Shown here piece by piece: positions 25,005-33,695 of a stretch of 64,000 nt of DNA. Numbering within the stretch: the first letter of the stretch is position 1; every line of letters starts with the position of its first letter. The translations under genes and the position numbers were made by a program. The DNA is from Olivibacter domesticus. GTDB taxonomy: Bacteria > Bacteroidota > Bacteroidia > Sphingobacteriales > Sphingobacteriaceae. The stretch spans positions 248,001 through 312,000 of the forward strand of contig NZ_FOAF01000003.1 in assembly GCF_900109575.1 (NCBI RefSeq), in the 5' to 3' direction. The notes under the pieces were generated by a model, which ran no database searches, was not told the DNA's origin, and saw only the letters and a list, made by a program, of their open reading frames with translations.

Positions 25005-26015
25005 TTACGAAGTTAGTTGTTCGGTATATAAAGGTAATATAGCTTTAAATTTTTGCACGACCTCTTCTAAAGGCAAATTATCATGCCCTCCGGCAGCATT
25101 TTTATGGCCGCCTCCATTAAAATATTTAGCGCATATCTCATTAGCGGGAAAATCACCAATTGAACGTAAGGATAGTTTTATCTGGTTTGTTCGGTCAATG
25201 ATAAGGGCAGCTAATTTGATACCGCTGATGGATAAAGCATAATTTACAAGGCCTTCTGTATCGCCTGTTACAATATTAAAACGTGTTAAGTCGTCTTTTG
25301 TTATAGAAAAATAAGCGGTATTAAATTCCGGGAGCACCACCAATCTATTTAAAAGGCAGAAACCTAGAAATTTTAGTCTGTTTTCGGAAGAACTATTAAA
25401 AACAAATTCATGTATTTGCGCGTTCTCTGCTCCAAGTGAAATCAGATCGGCAATTACTAAATGAACCTCTGCTGTTGTGGATCTAAATCGGAAGGAACCT
25501 GTATCGGTCATAATACCTGTATAGAGACAAGAAGCAATTTCCGGTGTAATACTGGCTCGATCGTCTAGTTGATTTACGATAAAATCGTATGCTAAAAAAG
25601 CTGTGGCGGCCGCAGTGGGTGTCCAATGCCTAAAATCATCAAAACCTTCTGGATCTAAATGGTGATCAATCATAAGCTTCAGAGCAGTAGCCTTTCTTAG
25701 GGCTTCTTGCATATCATGCGTACGCGCCAATCCATTAAAATCCAAACAGAAAAGTAAATCTGCCTGTGCAATGATTTCATCAGAGATGACCTTATTCTCG
25801 GTGTAGATAATAGCTTGCTCCTGTTGAGGCATCCAATGAAGGAAAGCAGGGTAATCCGATGGAACAATCAGGTGGACTTGATGGCCTTTCGATTTTAACC
25901 ACATAAACATCGCCAAAGAAGAACCTAGTGCATCTCCATCGGGTTTATAGTGCGTCGTTACAACTATTTTCTTTGGTTCGGCTAATATTTGTTTGAGCGT
26001 GGTTATCGTTAACAT
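25005..26015 (-). CDS. nrnA: DHH/DHHA1 phosphoesterase, nanoRNase/pAp phosphatase
   Basis: About 336 residues from the ATG at 26015 (an in-frame ATG at 26036 adds seven residues). The DHH domain shows 'VVTTHYKPDGDALGSSLAMFMWLK', 'LLFCLDFNGLARTHDM' and 'LMIDHHLDPEGF'; the DHHA1 domain ends with 'CAKYFNGGGHKNAAGG', the glycine/histidine-rich substrate loop. The family degrades short RNA oligomers and 3'-phosphoadenosine 5'-phosphate, and some members cleave linear c-di-AMP product pApA; a cdaA gene occurs in this window at 32823. Exact substrate range is inference. Confidence 0.9.
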   Translation of the reverse strand: MLTITTLKQILAEPKKIVVTTHYKPDGDALGSSLAMFMWLKSKGHQVHLIVPSDYPAFLHWMPQQEQAIIYTENKVISDEIIAQADLLFCLDFNGLARTHDMQEALRKATALKLMIDHHLDPEGFDDFRHWTPTAAATAFLAYDFIVNQLDDRASITPEIASCLYTGIMTDTGSFRFRSTTAEVHLVIADLISLGAENAQIHEFVFNSSSENRLKFLGFCLLNRLVVLPEFNTAYFSITKDDLTRFNIVTGDTEGLVNYALSISGIKLAALIIDRTNQIKLSLRSIGDFPANEICAKYFNGGGHKNAAGGHDNLPLEEVVQKFKAILPLYTEQLTS

Positions 26016-26166
26016 GCAGCGTTTTAAAGATTGCAAAGCTATTAAAATTTTTTATAGATATTCAAAGAAAAGGATATAGTCTTTGTATATATATGCACAA
26101 TATTACAAAATAGGAAAATTAAGTGGCTTTAAATCTTTAGTTTTGCAAAAAATATACGATAAATAG

Positions 26167-26586
26167 ATGATTACCAACAGAACATTCACGATGATTAAAC
26201 CCGATGCCGTTGATAACGGATATATCGGAGCTATTTTAAATGATATTATTTCCGCTGGATTTAAAATCGTTGCAATGAAATATACGCACTTGACGGCAGA
26301 AACGGCTGGTGCTTTTTATGAGGTTCACAAGGAAAGGCCCTTTTATGCTGATTTGGTTCGTTTTATGAGTTCAGGATCAATTGTTGCCGCAATCTTAGAA
26401 AAAGATAATGCAGTGGAAGATTTCCGTAAATTGATTGGAGCTACCGATCCTTCTAAAGCAGATGCCGGTACTATCCGTAACAAGTTCGCAAAATCGATTG
26501 AAGCGAACGCTGTTCACGGTTCTGACTCGGATGAGAATGCAGCAATAGAAGGTAATTTCTTTTTCTCTGCATTAGAAAGGTACTAA
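26167..26586 (+). CDS. ndk: Nucleoside-diphosphate kinase
   Basis: 139 residues, normal length. It transfers the terminal phosphate of ATP to other NDPs through a phosphohistidine; the catalytic H117 is in '[12 protein letters not shown]'. The N-terminal '[21 protein letters not shown]' and '[18 protein letters not shown]' are diagnostic. A TAgtTTTG -7-like element lies at 26138-26145, giving a short leader. It is divergent from nrnA and convergent with pdxJ, with a terminator between. Confidence 0.97.
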   Translation: MITNRTFTMIKPDAVDNGYIGAILNDIISAGFKIVAMKYTHLTAETAGAFYEVHKERPFYADLVRFMSSGSIVAAILEKDNAVEDFRKLIGATDPSKADAGTIRNKFAKSIEANAVHGSDSDENAAIEGNFFFSALERY

Positions 26587-26595
26587 CATGATGAT

Positions 26596-26645
26596 ATAGA
26601 GGTAGAGGAATCGACCTAATTGCAGGCTCGAACCTTTACTTCTAT
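26596..26645 (+). terminator. Terminator hairpin after ndk
   Basis: ATAGAGGTAGAGG (26596-26608) pairs with CCTTTACTTCTAT (26633-26645) allowing G-U pairs, followed by TTGTTTATTTTT. It lies between the convergent ndk and pdxJ genes. Confidence 0.65.
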
Positions 26646-26662
26646 TTGTTTATTTTTCACCT

Positions 26663-27379
26663 TTAAACCAATTGCATCCTATAACGTTTTACGGTTTCTT
26701 CTAAACCTAGGTACAAAGCATCTGATATAAGGGCATGGCCAATACTGACCTCCAAAAGGCCAGGAATGTGCGTATAAAAGTATTGAAGATTATCCAGATC
26801 TAAATCATGTCCCGCATTTAGACCAAGTCCCAATTCGTTTGCAACCAGGGCCGCTTCTCGATACGGCTTGATTGCTTCTAATGGATTATCCAGATAATTT
26901 TTTGCGTAAGATTCTGTGTATAATTCGATTCTGTCGGTACCTGTCTTTGCGGCAGCTTCTACCATTTTTACATCCGGATCTACAAAAATGGAAACCCTGA
27001 TACCCGCTTCTTTAAATAGCGCAGTCATATCTTGTAGATAGGATTGATGTTTAATCGTGTCCCAACCATGGTTAGAGGTTATTTGCCCTAACTCATCAGG
27101 TACCAGTGTAACTTGGGCTGGTTTGTTCGCAATAACAAGATCCACAAATTTCTGTTCTCTACAGTTTCCCTCGATATTAAATTCGGTACTGATAGAAGCC
27201 TTTAAATCAAAAACATCTTGGTACCGTATATGTCTTTCATCTGGACGGGGATGCACAGTAATCCCTTGTGCACCAAATTTTTCGCAATCTAATGCAACTT
27301 TAAGCAGATTCGGATTATTGCCTCCACGACTGTTTCTCAAGGTGGCTATTTTGTTAATATTTACAGATAATTTTGTCAT
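26663..27379 (-). CDS. pdxJ: Pyridoxine 5'-phosphate synthase
   Basis: About 238 residues from the ATG at 27379 ([20 protein letters not shown]); an ATG at 27385 adds two. PdxJ condenses 1-deoxyxylulose 5-phosphate with 3-amino-2-oxopropyl phosphate in vitamin B6 synthesis. Marks are '[15 protein letters not shown]', '[18 protein letters not shown]', '[19 protein letters not shown]', 'VSIFVDPD' and '[15 protein letters not shown]', ending in '[21 protein letters not shown]' with the phosphate-binding Gly-His. It is divergent from the small DUF6686-like gene. Confidence 0.96.
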   Translation of the reverse strand: MTKLSVNINKIATLRNSRGGNNPNLLKVALDCEKFGAQGITVHPRPDERHIRYQDVFDLKASISTEFNIEGNCREQKFVDLVIANKPAQVTLVPDELGQITSNHGWDTIKHQSYLQDMTALFKEAGIRVSIFVDPDVKMVEAAAKTGTDRIELYTESYAKNYLDNPLEAIKPYREAALVANELGLGLNAGHDLDLDNLQYFYTHIPGLLEVSIGHALISDALYLGLEETVKRYRMQLV

Positions 27380-27583
27380 TTGCATATAAATGAAAACAAA
27401 AATACAAATCTGTTCTTCGCATCCGAACCGGATTAAAGGGACAATTGTAATCTGAATGTCACAACGAATATCTTATTTAGAATGATTAAAAATAAGATCC
27501 ATATTTGTAGAGCAAAAGAAAGTCCTGTTTGCCCACGCACTAAAATAGGCGTGGGTAAACCAGGCGCAAGTAAAATAGACAAT

Positions 27584-27907
27584 ATGTGCAATACGAGAAT
27601 CTTATGTCAAACGAATCGTACTACGGTAAGCCAATGCATGGAGTGTGGAATGTATTTTATCTGGCATAATAATGTGTTGTTGAATTTTGGAAACAAGGAA
27701 TTTTATCTTTTTCTAGCACATATAAAAGGCTATGTTTTTCACGAAAGGGCTATACCGTTTCCCGATGGTGAGGAGCGATTGATTATGCAAAGCCCAGCTA
27801 GTGAAATAAATTTAGCCTTTGCTGAAGAGGAGTGGGAAGACCTGAAAGATTTACTGACCGAGTCGGCCTATCTTGGAAATGTGTATGAAATATTAAAGGG
27901 TAAATAA
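27584..27907 (+). CDS. Small cysteine-containing protein, DUF6686-like
   Basis: 107 residues from the ATG at 27584. The frame is open further upstream to an ATG at 27482 (141 residues), but the extra 34 residues look unstructured and the family I recall starts near 'MCNTRILCQ'. A CxxC pair ('QCMECGMYF') suggests metal binding, followed by 'LLNFGNKEFYLFLAHIKGY' and an acidic C-terminal half with 'INLAFAEEEWEDLKDLL'. It resembles small Bacteroidota proteins of the DUF6686 type; that match is from memory and no function is known. It sits between pdxJ (divergent) and ahcY (convergent). Confidence 0.65.
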   Translation: MCNTRILCQTNRTTVSQCMECGMYFIWHNNVLLNFGNKEFYLFLAHIKGYVFHERAIPFPDGEERLIMQSPASEINLAFAEEEWEDLKDLLTESAYLGNVYEILKGK

Positions 27908-27935
27908 AGGAAGAGACGCTAGGCCCCTTCCTTTT
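27906..27935. terminator. Bidirectional terminator between the DUF6686-like gene and ahcY
   Basis: AAAGGAAG (27906-27913) pairs with CTTCCTTT (27927-27934), followed by TCTATTTT. It sits in the 33-bp spacer between two convergent genes. Confidence 0.75.
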
Positions 27936-27940
27936 CTATT

Positions 27941-29257
27941 TTAGTAACGATAGTGTTCTGGTTTGAATGGTCCCTCAACCGTAACCCCGATATAAGCCGC
28001 TTGCTCTTCCGATAGCACATCCAATTCTACACCTATTTTAGCTAAATGTAAACGAGCAACTTTTTCATCCAGATGCTTTGGTAAAGTATACACCTTGTTT
28101 TCATATTGGCCGGTGTTTGTCCAGAGTTCCAACTGAGCCAGTGTTTGGTTAGTGAAAGAATTACTCATCACAAAAGATGGGTGACCGGTTGCACAACCCA
28201 AGTTTACCAAGCGACCCTCCGCTAATAATATTACATCTTTTCCATCGATGGTATACTTGTCAACCTGTGGCTTAATTTCAACTTTGCTATGGCCATAATT
28301 TTTATTTAACCACGCAACGTCGATTTCATTATCAAAGTGGCCAATATTACAAACAACCACTTTGTCTTTCATTGTCTTGAAATGCTCTGCGCGAACAATA
28401 TCCTTATTGCCGGTCGTTGTAACTACAATATCAGCCTCTTTAACTGCATTGGCAAACTTTTTAACCTCATATCCTTCCATTGCAGCTTGCAATGCACAGA
28501 TTGGGTCTATTTCAGTTACGATTACTCTTACTCCGGCGCTGCTTAACGATTCTGCAGAACCTTTGCCAACATCTCCATAGCCCGCTACAACAGCTACTTT
28601 ACCAGCAAGCATTAAATCTGTTGCCCTGCGGATAGCATCTACTAAAGATTCCCTACAACCATATTTATTGTCAAATTTTGATTTGGTAACCGAGTCATTT
28701 ACATTAATGGCGGGTAAATGTAACGTTCCCTTCTTCATACGTTCGTATAGGCGGTGAACACCGGTTGTAGTTTCTTCTGAAAGCCCTCTGATTTCTTCGA
28801 TCAATTCTGGGTATTTATCAAAAACCATATTTGTAAGGTCGCCACCATCATCTAAAATCATATTTAATGGTTTGCGATCTTCACCAAAGAAAAGAGTTTG
28901 TTCGATACACCAATCAAACTCCTCTTCCGTAAGGCCTTTCCATGCATACACGGATATTCCTGCTGCTGCGATAGCTGCTGCTGCATGATCCTGGGTCGAA
29001 AAGATGTTGCAAGACGACCAGCTTACTTCTGCACCAAGCGCGATCAGTGTTTCTATCAGCACGGCGGTTTGTATTGTCATATGTAAGCAGCCTGCAATGC
29101 GCGCACCCGCTAAAGGTTTTGATGCTCCATATTCTTCGCGAAGTGCCATCAAACCAGGCATTTCTGCTTCCGCTAATTCTATTTCTTTACGGCCCCATGC
29201 TGCAAGGCTGATGTCCTTCACTTTGTAAGGTACATATGTTGTCTCTACTGATGACAT
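27941..29257 (-). CDS. ahcY: Adenosylhomocysteinase
   Basis: 438 residues, the standard size. It splits S-adenosylhomocysteine to adenosine and homocysteine, keeping methyltransferases active. Diagnostic stretches are '[20 protein letters not shown]', '[17 protein letters not shown]', the NAD-binding '[13 protein letters not shown]', '[20 protein letters not shown]' and a C-terminus ending in 'FKPEHYRY', which supplies the Lys-Tyr that contacts the NAD of the neighbouring subunit. It stands alone; I see no SAH riboswitch in its leader. Confidence 0.97.
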   Translation of the reverse strand: MSSVETTYVPYKVKDISLAAWGRKEIELAEAEMPGLMALREEYGASKPLAGARIAGCLHMTIQTAVLIETLIALGAEVSWSSCNIFSTQDHAAAAIAAAGISVYAWKGLTEEEFDWCIEQTLFFGEDRKPLNMILDDGGDLTNMVFDKYPELIEEIRGLSEETTTGVHRLYERMKKGTLHLPAINVNDSVTKSKFDNKYGCRESLVDAIRRATDLMLAGKVAVVAGYGDVGKGSAESLSSAGVRVIVTEIDPICALQAAMEGYEVKKFANAVKEADIVVTTTGNKDIVRAEHFKTMKDKVVVCNIGHFDNEIDVAWLNKNYGHSKVEIKPQVDKYTIDGKDVILLAEGRLVNLGCATGHPSFVMSNSFTNQTLAQLELWTNTGQYENKVYTLPKHLDEKVARLHLAKIGVELDVLSEEQAAYIGVTVEGPFKPEHYRY

Positions 29258-29465
29258 AGTTTATTAATATAAAGTGTTAATATTCAAAAATTTACAATCT
29301 TTCTCTTTTAAAAAAAGACACACAAAAGCACAAAGCTGCGCTTAAAACCGATGTAAATTTACTAACTATTTGGGAGTAATTGTGTTTACGAGGCGTAATA
29401 TTAAGGAGTTACAGATATTGCTTTGGTAAAATAAGGGACATTTATAAGGAAAAAATTAAATTTAT

Positions 29466-29495
29466 TTTGGAATTACGAAACTCTTCGTATATTTG
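29466..29495 (+). promoter_or_regulatory. Bacteroidota-type promoter for blaI/M56 operon
   Basis: TTTG at 29466-29469, an 18-base spacer, then TATATTTG at 29488-29495, matching the -33/-7 consensus (TTTG and TAnnTTTG). The start point should fall near 29502. Confidence 0.75.
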
Positions 29496-29514
29496 ATGTA
29501 CGAAATGATTCGTA
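29474..29514 (+). promoter_or_regulatory. Two BlaI-type operator dyads
   Basis: Perfect dyads TACGAA-ACTC-TTCGTA (29474-29489) and TACGAA-ATGA-TTCGTA (29499-29514), 25 bp apart start to start. The first fills the -33/-7 spacer and the second covers the expected start site, so a bound repressor would block polymerase. The likely repressor is the BlaI-family protein encoded 17 bases further on. Confidence 0.85.
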
Positions 29515-29530
29515 TTAAATAGTTGATCAA

Positions 29531-29908
29531 TTGAAAGTGTTAAAACCGACAGAAAGCGAGTTAGATATTCTAAAGATTTTATGGGAGAATGGTGATTGTA
29601 CTGTACGCCAAGTACATGAAATACTTGCTTCAAATAAAGAGATAGGCTATACGACCACCTTAAAATTAATGCAAATTATGCACGGGAAAGGGCTGGTGGA
29701 GCGTGATGAAAGTAGTAAGACGCATATTTATAAAGCATTGGTGAGTCGTGATAAAGCAGAGAAGCAGGTGCTTAATAAGATCATTAAGGATGTGTTTGAT
29801 GGCTCGGCCGCCCGATTGGTTATGCAGGCATTAGGAAATCATCAAGCGAGCGATGCTGAATTGGAGAAGATAAAACAGTTATTGAACGAATTGGAAAATA
29901 AAAAATAA
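29531..29908 (+). CDS. BlaI/MecI/CopY-family transcriptional repressor
   Basis: 125 residues from a TTG start at 29531; the ORF has no closer ATG that would keep the winged-helix domain whole. 'LKPTESELDILKILWENGDCTVRQVHEILASNKEIGYTTTLKLMQIMHGKGLVERDES' is the winged-helix DNA-binding domain, and the C-terminal half is the dimerisation helix region. It lies directly upstream of an M56 peptidase gene (five bases), the classical BlaI-BlaR1 pairing in which the sensor protease removes the repressor. Operator dyads lie in its own promoter, so it is probably autoregulated. No beta-lactamase gene is nearby. Confidence 0.93.
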   Translation: MKVLKPTESELDILKILWENGDCTVRQVHEILASNKEIGYTTTLKLMQIMHGKGLVERDESSKTHIYKALVSRDKAEKQVLNKIIKDVFDGSAARLVMQALGNHQASDAELEKIKQLLNELENKK

Positions 29909-29913
29909 TTAAT

Positions 29914-31692
29914 ATGCTTATCACACCGTTTGTTTTTGCACTGGGTTGGAGTTTGATCCACTCATTATGGCAAGGTGCGCTGCTCTGCGGAATTGCTTAT
30001 GTGCTGATATCAGTATTCTATCTATCATCTAAAGAGAAAGCAAATCTATTGTTTACGCTATTATGCCTATTGTTGGTAGCATTTGTGGGAACGTATATGT
30101 CTTATTTGCTGAATCCGGCACAAATTCCTAAGGGGAGCGGAAGTACAATTCTTCTAATTGATGGCGCAGCTGGAGCAGCAGTTAACAGCACTTCTTTTTC
30201 ACTCGAATCCTATTTTCCACATATAGCAGGCATTTATGTGGTAGGCTTGATCTTTCAGCTTGCTGCACTATTGTATGGCTATATTCGTATTATCCAATTA
30301 AGAAGGGGACAAAAGCATGCTGTCACCAACGAATGGTTACATATCTTTAATGCTTTATTGAAGGAATTCCACATCAGTCGGAAAGTAGAGTTCTATTTAT
30401 CGGAAAAGGTACAGATTCCTACAGTAATTGGCTATTTCAAGCCGATCATTCTCTTTCCATTGGCCGCAGTGACAGCTTTGGATATAAAACAGGTAGAAAG
30501 CATTTTGATTCATGAGGTTACCCATATCCGCCGACATGATTATGCGATAAATCTTATAAAATGCTTGATAGAAGCTTTATTGTTCTTTAATCCTTTTGTG
30601 TGGTTTCTCGGGCGCTTGCTTGAAAAGGAAAGGGAGCACAGTTGTGACGATCAAGTGCTGGAAACTACGGGTAATGCACTGGTGTATGCAAGGGCACTAT
30701 TGATACTGGAAAGTATTCGATCGGAGAAACTCCCTGTTTTTGCCCTTGGCGCATTCAATAAAAAAGAATATTTACTTGACCGAATTAAAAGAATTACGCT
30801 TATGAAAACAACAACATTTCATACACGGCATAAACTTGCTGCGATGACATTTTTAATAGCAGGAGTGATTGGATTGGCATGGACAGGGCCAAATTATCAT
30901 CCTTCGAATGATACATTATTGTCTCAATCTAAATCAATTAAAGTAAAACCTCTTCCTCCAGAAATGCCCTCAACACCGGAAGCACCAGCAGCTCCGAAAG
31001 TAAAAAATGTGGTGCCGCTTGCGCCTGTAGCGCCAAAAGCACCTATAGCTCCATTGCCACCTTTACCAAAATTAGATACCTTGGACGATTTAGGCGCTAC
31101 TGAAAGTGTTGCCAAATTGTTTTCTTCTCCAGAGTGGAAGGCTTTGCAATTGGAGATTGAAGCCAATGGCAAAGAAATAGGTGAAACAGTAGCGAAGCAA
31201 TTTGAGACACCCGAATGGAAGACCTTTCAAAAAGAGCTTGGAGAAAATGCTACAGAAATGGCACAGCTAGGGACTACCGAATTTTTCAATTCACCTGAGT
31301 GGAAGGCAGCGATGAAAGATGTGCAAGAACATGCACTAGGGATGGGACTTCAAGCGATAGGCGGTCACGATTCTACTTATTTTGAATCCAAGGGGTGGAA
31401 ACAGAAAGAAAAAGAAATGGAGGAGAAGAGCAAGAAGCTGGAAGAACTTTCTAAACGAATTGAAGAGAAAATAAATGCTCCCGAAGTAAAGGCAAAAAGA
31501 GAGGCCTTAGAGAGAAGGTCGCGAGATTTAAGTGAGCGTGCTGAAGCTTTTCAAAAGCAGTTTGAATCACCAGAATTTAAAGCAAAGCAAGACGCGCTTG
31601 CAAAGAAAGCAGCTGCGCTGGCGCAGCGGTCTGAGGAGTTTCGAGCAAAAGCAGCCGCTGAATTTAAAGCAAAGTTGGATCAGAAAAGATAA
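29914..31692 (+). CDS. M56 (BlaR1-like) membrane metallopeptidase with repeat-bearing C-terminal domain
   Basis: 592 residues. About four membrane helices lie in the first 340 residues (around 5-30, 38-65, 100-125 and 305-325). The zinc motif is H200-E-V-T-H204 in 'ILIHEVTHIRRHDY', with the later Glu ligand in 'EREHSCDD'. After the last helix comes a Pro/Ala/Val-rich linker (about 345-390) and then (S/T)PEWK repeats at residues 405, 432 and 460, followed by a charged helical tail with 'APEVKAK' and 'SPEFKAK' variants. There is no penicillin-binding sensor domain, so the inducer is not a beta-lactam by analogy. It forms an operon with the BlaI-type repressor. Confidence 0.9.
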   Translation: MLITPFVFALGWSLIHSLWQGALLCGIAYVLISVFYLSSKEKANLLFTLLCLLLVAFVGTYMSYLLNPAQIPKGSGSTILLIDGAAGAAVNSTSFSLESYFPHIAGIYVVGLIFQLAALLYGYIRIIQLRRGQKHAVTNEWLHIFNALLKEFHISRKVEFYLSEKVQIPTVIGYFKPIILFPLAAVTALDIKQVESILIHEVTHIRRHDYAINLIKCLIEALLFFNPFVWFLGRLLEKEREHSCDDQVLETTGNALVYARALLILESIRSEKLPVFALGAFNKKEYLLDRIKRITLMKTTTFHTRHKLAAMTFLIAGVIGLAWTGPNYHPSNDTLLSQSKSIKVKPLPPEMPSTPEAPAAPKVKNVVPLAPVAPKAPIAPLPPLPKLDTLDDLGATESVAKLFSSPEWKALQLEIEANGKEIGETVAKQFETPEWKTFQKELGENATEMAQLGTTEFFNSPEWKAAMKDVQEHALGMGLQAIGGHDSTYFESKGWKQKEKEMEEKSKKLEELSKRIEEKINAPEVKAKREALERRSRDLSERAEAFQKQFESPEFKAKQDALAKKAAALAQRSEEFRAKAAAEFKAKLDQKR

Positions 31693-31754
31693 TTTCGGAG
31701 AACTGATGGTTTATTTACCCCGCATAGAATCTGACATTATGTTGAAATAGTCGT

Positions 31755-31786
31755 GTTGCCTATCCAATTCGGATCTAGTATCTTTG
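31755..31786 (+). promoter_or_regulatory. Promoter for the bacilliredoxin gene
   Basis: GTTG at 31755-31758, a 20-base spacer and TATCTTTG at 31779-31786 fit the Bacteroidota -33/-7 pattern, 31 bases ahead of the ATG at 31818. Confidence 0.6.
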
Positions 31787-31817
31787 CTTTTATTATATAA
31801 CGTAAAAAAGTAAAAAG

Positions 31818-32228
31818 ATGTATCCAGAATATTTAGTAGAACCTATGCGTAAGGAACTTACAACGGTAGGTTTTGAAGAGCTAACAACGCCAGAAGAGGT
31901 GGATTCAGCAATTAACAGTGAAGGAACGGTGTTTGTAGTGGTGAATTCTGTTTGTGGATGTGCAGCAGCAAATGCTCGCCCGGCGGCTAAGGCGGCGATT
32001 CAGAATGAAAAGAAACCAGCAAAAATGGTTACTGTATTTGCTGGTATGGAAAAAGATGCGGTAGATAAAGCTAGAAATTATATGTTACCTTATCCTCCTT
32101 CATCGCCATCCATGGCCTTATTTAAAGATGGTAAATTAGTTCATATGATTGAAAGGCATCATATTGAAGGAAGACCTGCACAAATGATTGCGGATAATTT
32201 AATAGCCGCTTTTAACGAATATTGTTAG
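31818..32228 (+). CDS. BrxA/BrxB-family bacilliredoxin
   Basis: 136 residues, a thioredoxin-fold protein of the YphP/YqiW family. The active site is C46-G-C48 in 'VVNSVCGCAAANARPAAKAA', the family's CGC motif. 'TVFAGMEKDAVDKARNYM' and 'PPSSPSMALFKDGKLVHMIERHHIEGR' are further marks. In organisms with bacillithiol it removes bacillithiol from oxidised proteins; whether this host makes bacillithiol cannot be told here. It has its own promoter and a strong terminator. Confidence 0.92.
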   Translation: MYPEYLVEPMRKELTTVGFEELTTPEEVDSAINSEGTVFVVVNSVCGCAAANARPAAKAAIQNEKKPAKMVTVFAGMEKDAVDKARNYMLPYPPSSPSMALFKDGKLVHMIERHHIEGRPAQMIADNLIAAFNEYC

Positions 32229-32257
32229 TTTAGTCGGACACAAACAGTATGACATGC

Positions 32258-32295
32258 GATAAATCCCGAGAAACGAATATTTCTCGGGATTTATC
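32258..32295. terminator. Strong bidirectional terminator
   Basis: GATAAATCCCGAGAAA pairs perfectly with TTTCTCGGGATTTATC around CGAATA. It lies between the bacilliredoxin stop and the convergent membrane-protein gene, touching the latter's stop codon. Confidence 0.9.
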
Positions 32296-32719
32296 ATTTA
32301 TGTGGTTTAATAGACACCAATTTTTCTTTCTCGCCCCTTATCATGCTTTGGTAAACCAATAGACAAGTTGGAATCATAAAAAACACCAATGAAATTAATG
32401 CGTTTGCTTTTAAATTTGTAAAGAATGCAGAAATAAAACTGAGCGCAATGATTCCGAAGAAAACAAAAGCCATCATTTTTATGTTGGCAGTTGGGTATAA
32501 ACTTATTGTTTTGCTTGTAGCACCACTGATGCAAATGACTTCCTCAAAAAAATAATGATCCGATTCAACGGTGAGCAGATATTCTCCCTCACCTAAATCT
32601 ACGCTTAATTCAGGGTTGTAATAACTTAATTCTCCTCTCTCTTCTGCGTCAATGAAGATCGTATACGAACGGTCTTTATAAAAACGGTTTTTAGGTATCT
32701 TAACGTACAAATTGGTCAT
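32294..32719 (-). CDS. Small membrane protein of unknown function
   Basis: 141 residues, no family recognised. The first ~80 residues look like a small beta-sandwich ('TIFIDAEERGELSYYNPELSVDLGEGEYLLTVES'), reminiscent of PEGA-type domains, and two membrane helices follow (about 83-103 and 108-125), then a short basic tail. The beta domain would face the cytoplasm or periplasm depending on topology. It is upstream-adjacent to nothing obviously related; cdaA lies 103 bases further along the same strand and ends before this gene starts. Confidence 0.65.
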   Translation of the reverse strand: MTNLYVKIPKNRFYKDRSYTIFIDAEERGELSYYNPELSVDLGEGEYLLTVESDHYFFEEVICISGATSKTISLYPTANIKMMAFVFFGIIALSFISAFFTNLKANALISLVFFMIPTCLLVYQSMIRGEKEKLVSIKPHK

Positions 32720-32822
32720 AATAGAAAATAGATTTAGATAATACTAAATTATAACAAGATTATTATAATTCCAAGAAGAGGACAATCCTTTTTTAGGAGG
32801 AGGGAGCCCGTTGTCTTAAGTA

Positions 32823-33614
32823 CTAAACATCTTCGTTGAGCAAGCGCTCCAATTCTTCATGCGTGATGTTCATGTTGACGTTACCCTGCTTTGCGTAAGA
32901 AATTTCACCGGTTTCTTCAGAAACTATTACGGCTACAGCGTCACTCATTTCTGTAACGCCAATGCCTGCCCGATGCCGAAGTCCAAATTGGAGTGGTAGA
33001 TCTTCGCTGTCTGAGAGAGGGAGGATACAGCTGGCCGTCTTGATACGGAAATCTACTATTACCAAGGCACCATCATGAAGCGGACTGTTTTTATGAAAAA
33101 TACTTTCTAATAAACGTTTAGAAATTTCTGCATCGATAAACTCGCCACTGTTCTGGTAATACTCTTCATCAAAAAATTTGGAGAAAACAATTAATGCACC
33201 GGTATGTGATTTCGACATACTTCGGCAAGCATCCACAATGGGTTTAAGGCGAGCGGTATTGTCTTTCTCAATTTCCTTTTTACCCAAAAAAAGGGTCCAT
33301 AGTTTTCGATTTCGCCGGAAAGATATATTTTTTCCTATATGGATTAGGAATCGGCGAATTTCCTGTTGAAAGACAACAATTAGCGCGATAGATCCTACAC
33401 TTATAAAGCCACCAAAAATCTCAGTCAACAATCGCATATGAGATTGCTTAACTACCAAATAGGCCAAGTATATAATAAATAGGCCAATAAGGATGTTAAC
33501 AGCAATGGTGCCCCGTATCAGGTTATAAATGTAGTAGATGATTATCGCCACCAAAAAGATGTCAATTACATCTAGAAGTCTGACATTAAAAAAGCTAAAA
33601 TCAAAACCATCCAT
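32823..33614 (-). CDS. cdaA: Diadenylate cyclase CdaA (c-di-AMP synthase)
   Basis: 263 residues. Three membrane helices (about 15-32, 36-56 and 66-82) are followed by a DAC (DisA_N) domain at about 100-260. The two catalytic motifs are intact: D181-G-A183 in 'NSPLHDGALVIVDF' and R213-H-R215 in 'FGLRHRAGIGVTE'. It makes the second messenger c-di-AMP from two ATP, which usually controls potassium and osmotic balance. No CdaR or GlmM gene is next to it here. The following gene on the same strand is a small membrane protein. Confidence 0.95.
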   Translation of the reverse strand: MDGFDFSFFNVRLLDVIDIFLVAIIIYYIYNLIRGTIAVNILIGLFIIYLAYLVVKQSHMRLLTEIFGGFISVGSIALIVVFQQEIRRFLIHIGKNISFRRNRKLWTLFLGKKEIEKDNTARLKPIVDACRSMSKSHTGALIVFSKFFDEEYYQNSGEFIDAEISKRLLESIFHKNSPLHDGALVIVDFRIKTASCILPLSDSEDLPLQFGLRHRAGIGVTEMSDAVAVIVSEETGEISYAKQGNVNMNITHEELERLLNEDV

Positions 33615-33695
33615 AAGTCACGCAAGATAGTTATTTTTTGCGTGACTTCACCCCTTGGGAGCTTGACTGTTCTGCACAAATTAGGACATCGGTGC

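Noticed and set aside
29258..29460. Possible SAH or SAM riboswitch in the ahcY leader
   Set aside because: I could not find the conserved core or a matching set of stems; the region is plain AT-rich sequence.
30924..31172. 82-codon - strand frame opposite the M56 linker
   Set aside because: It mirrors the Pro/Ala-rich codons of the M56 gene and has Gly/Ala-rich low-complexity content; a shadow frame.
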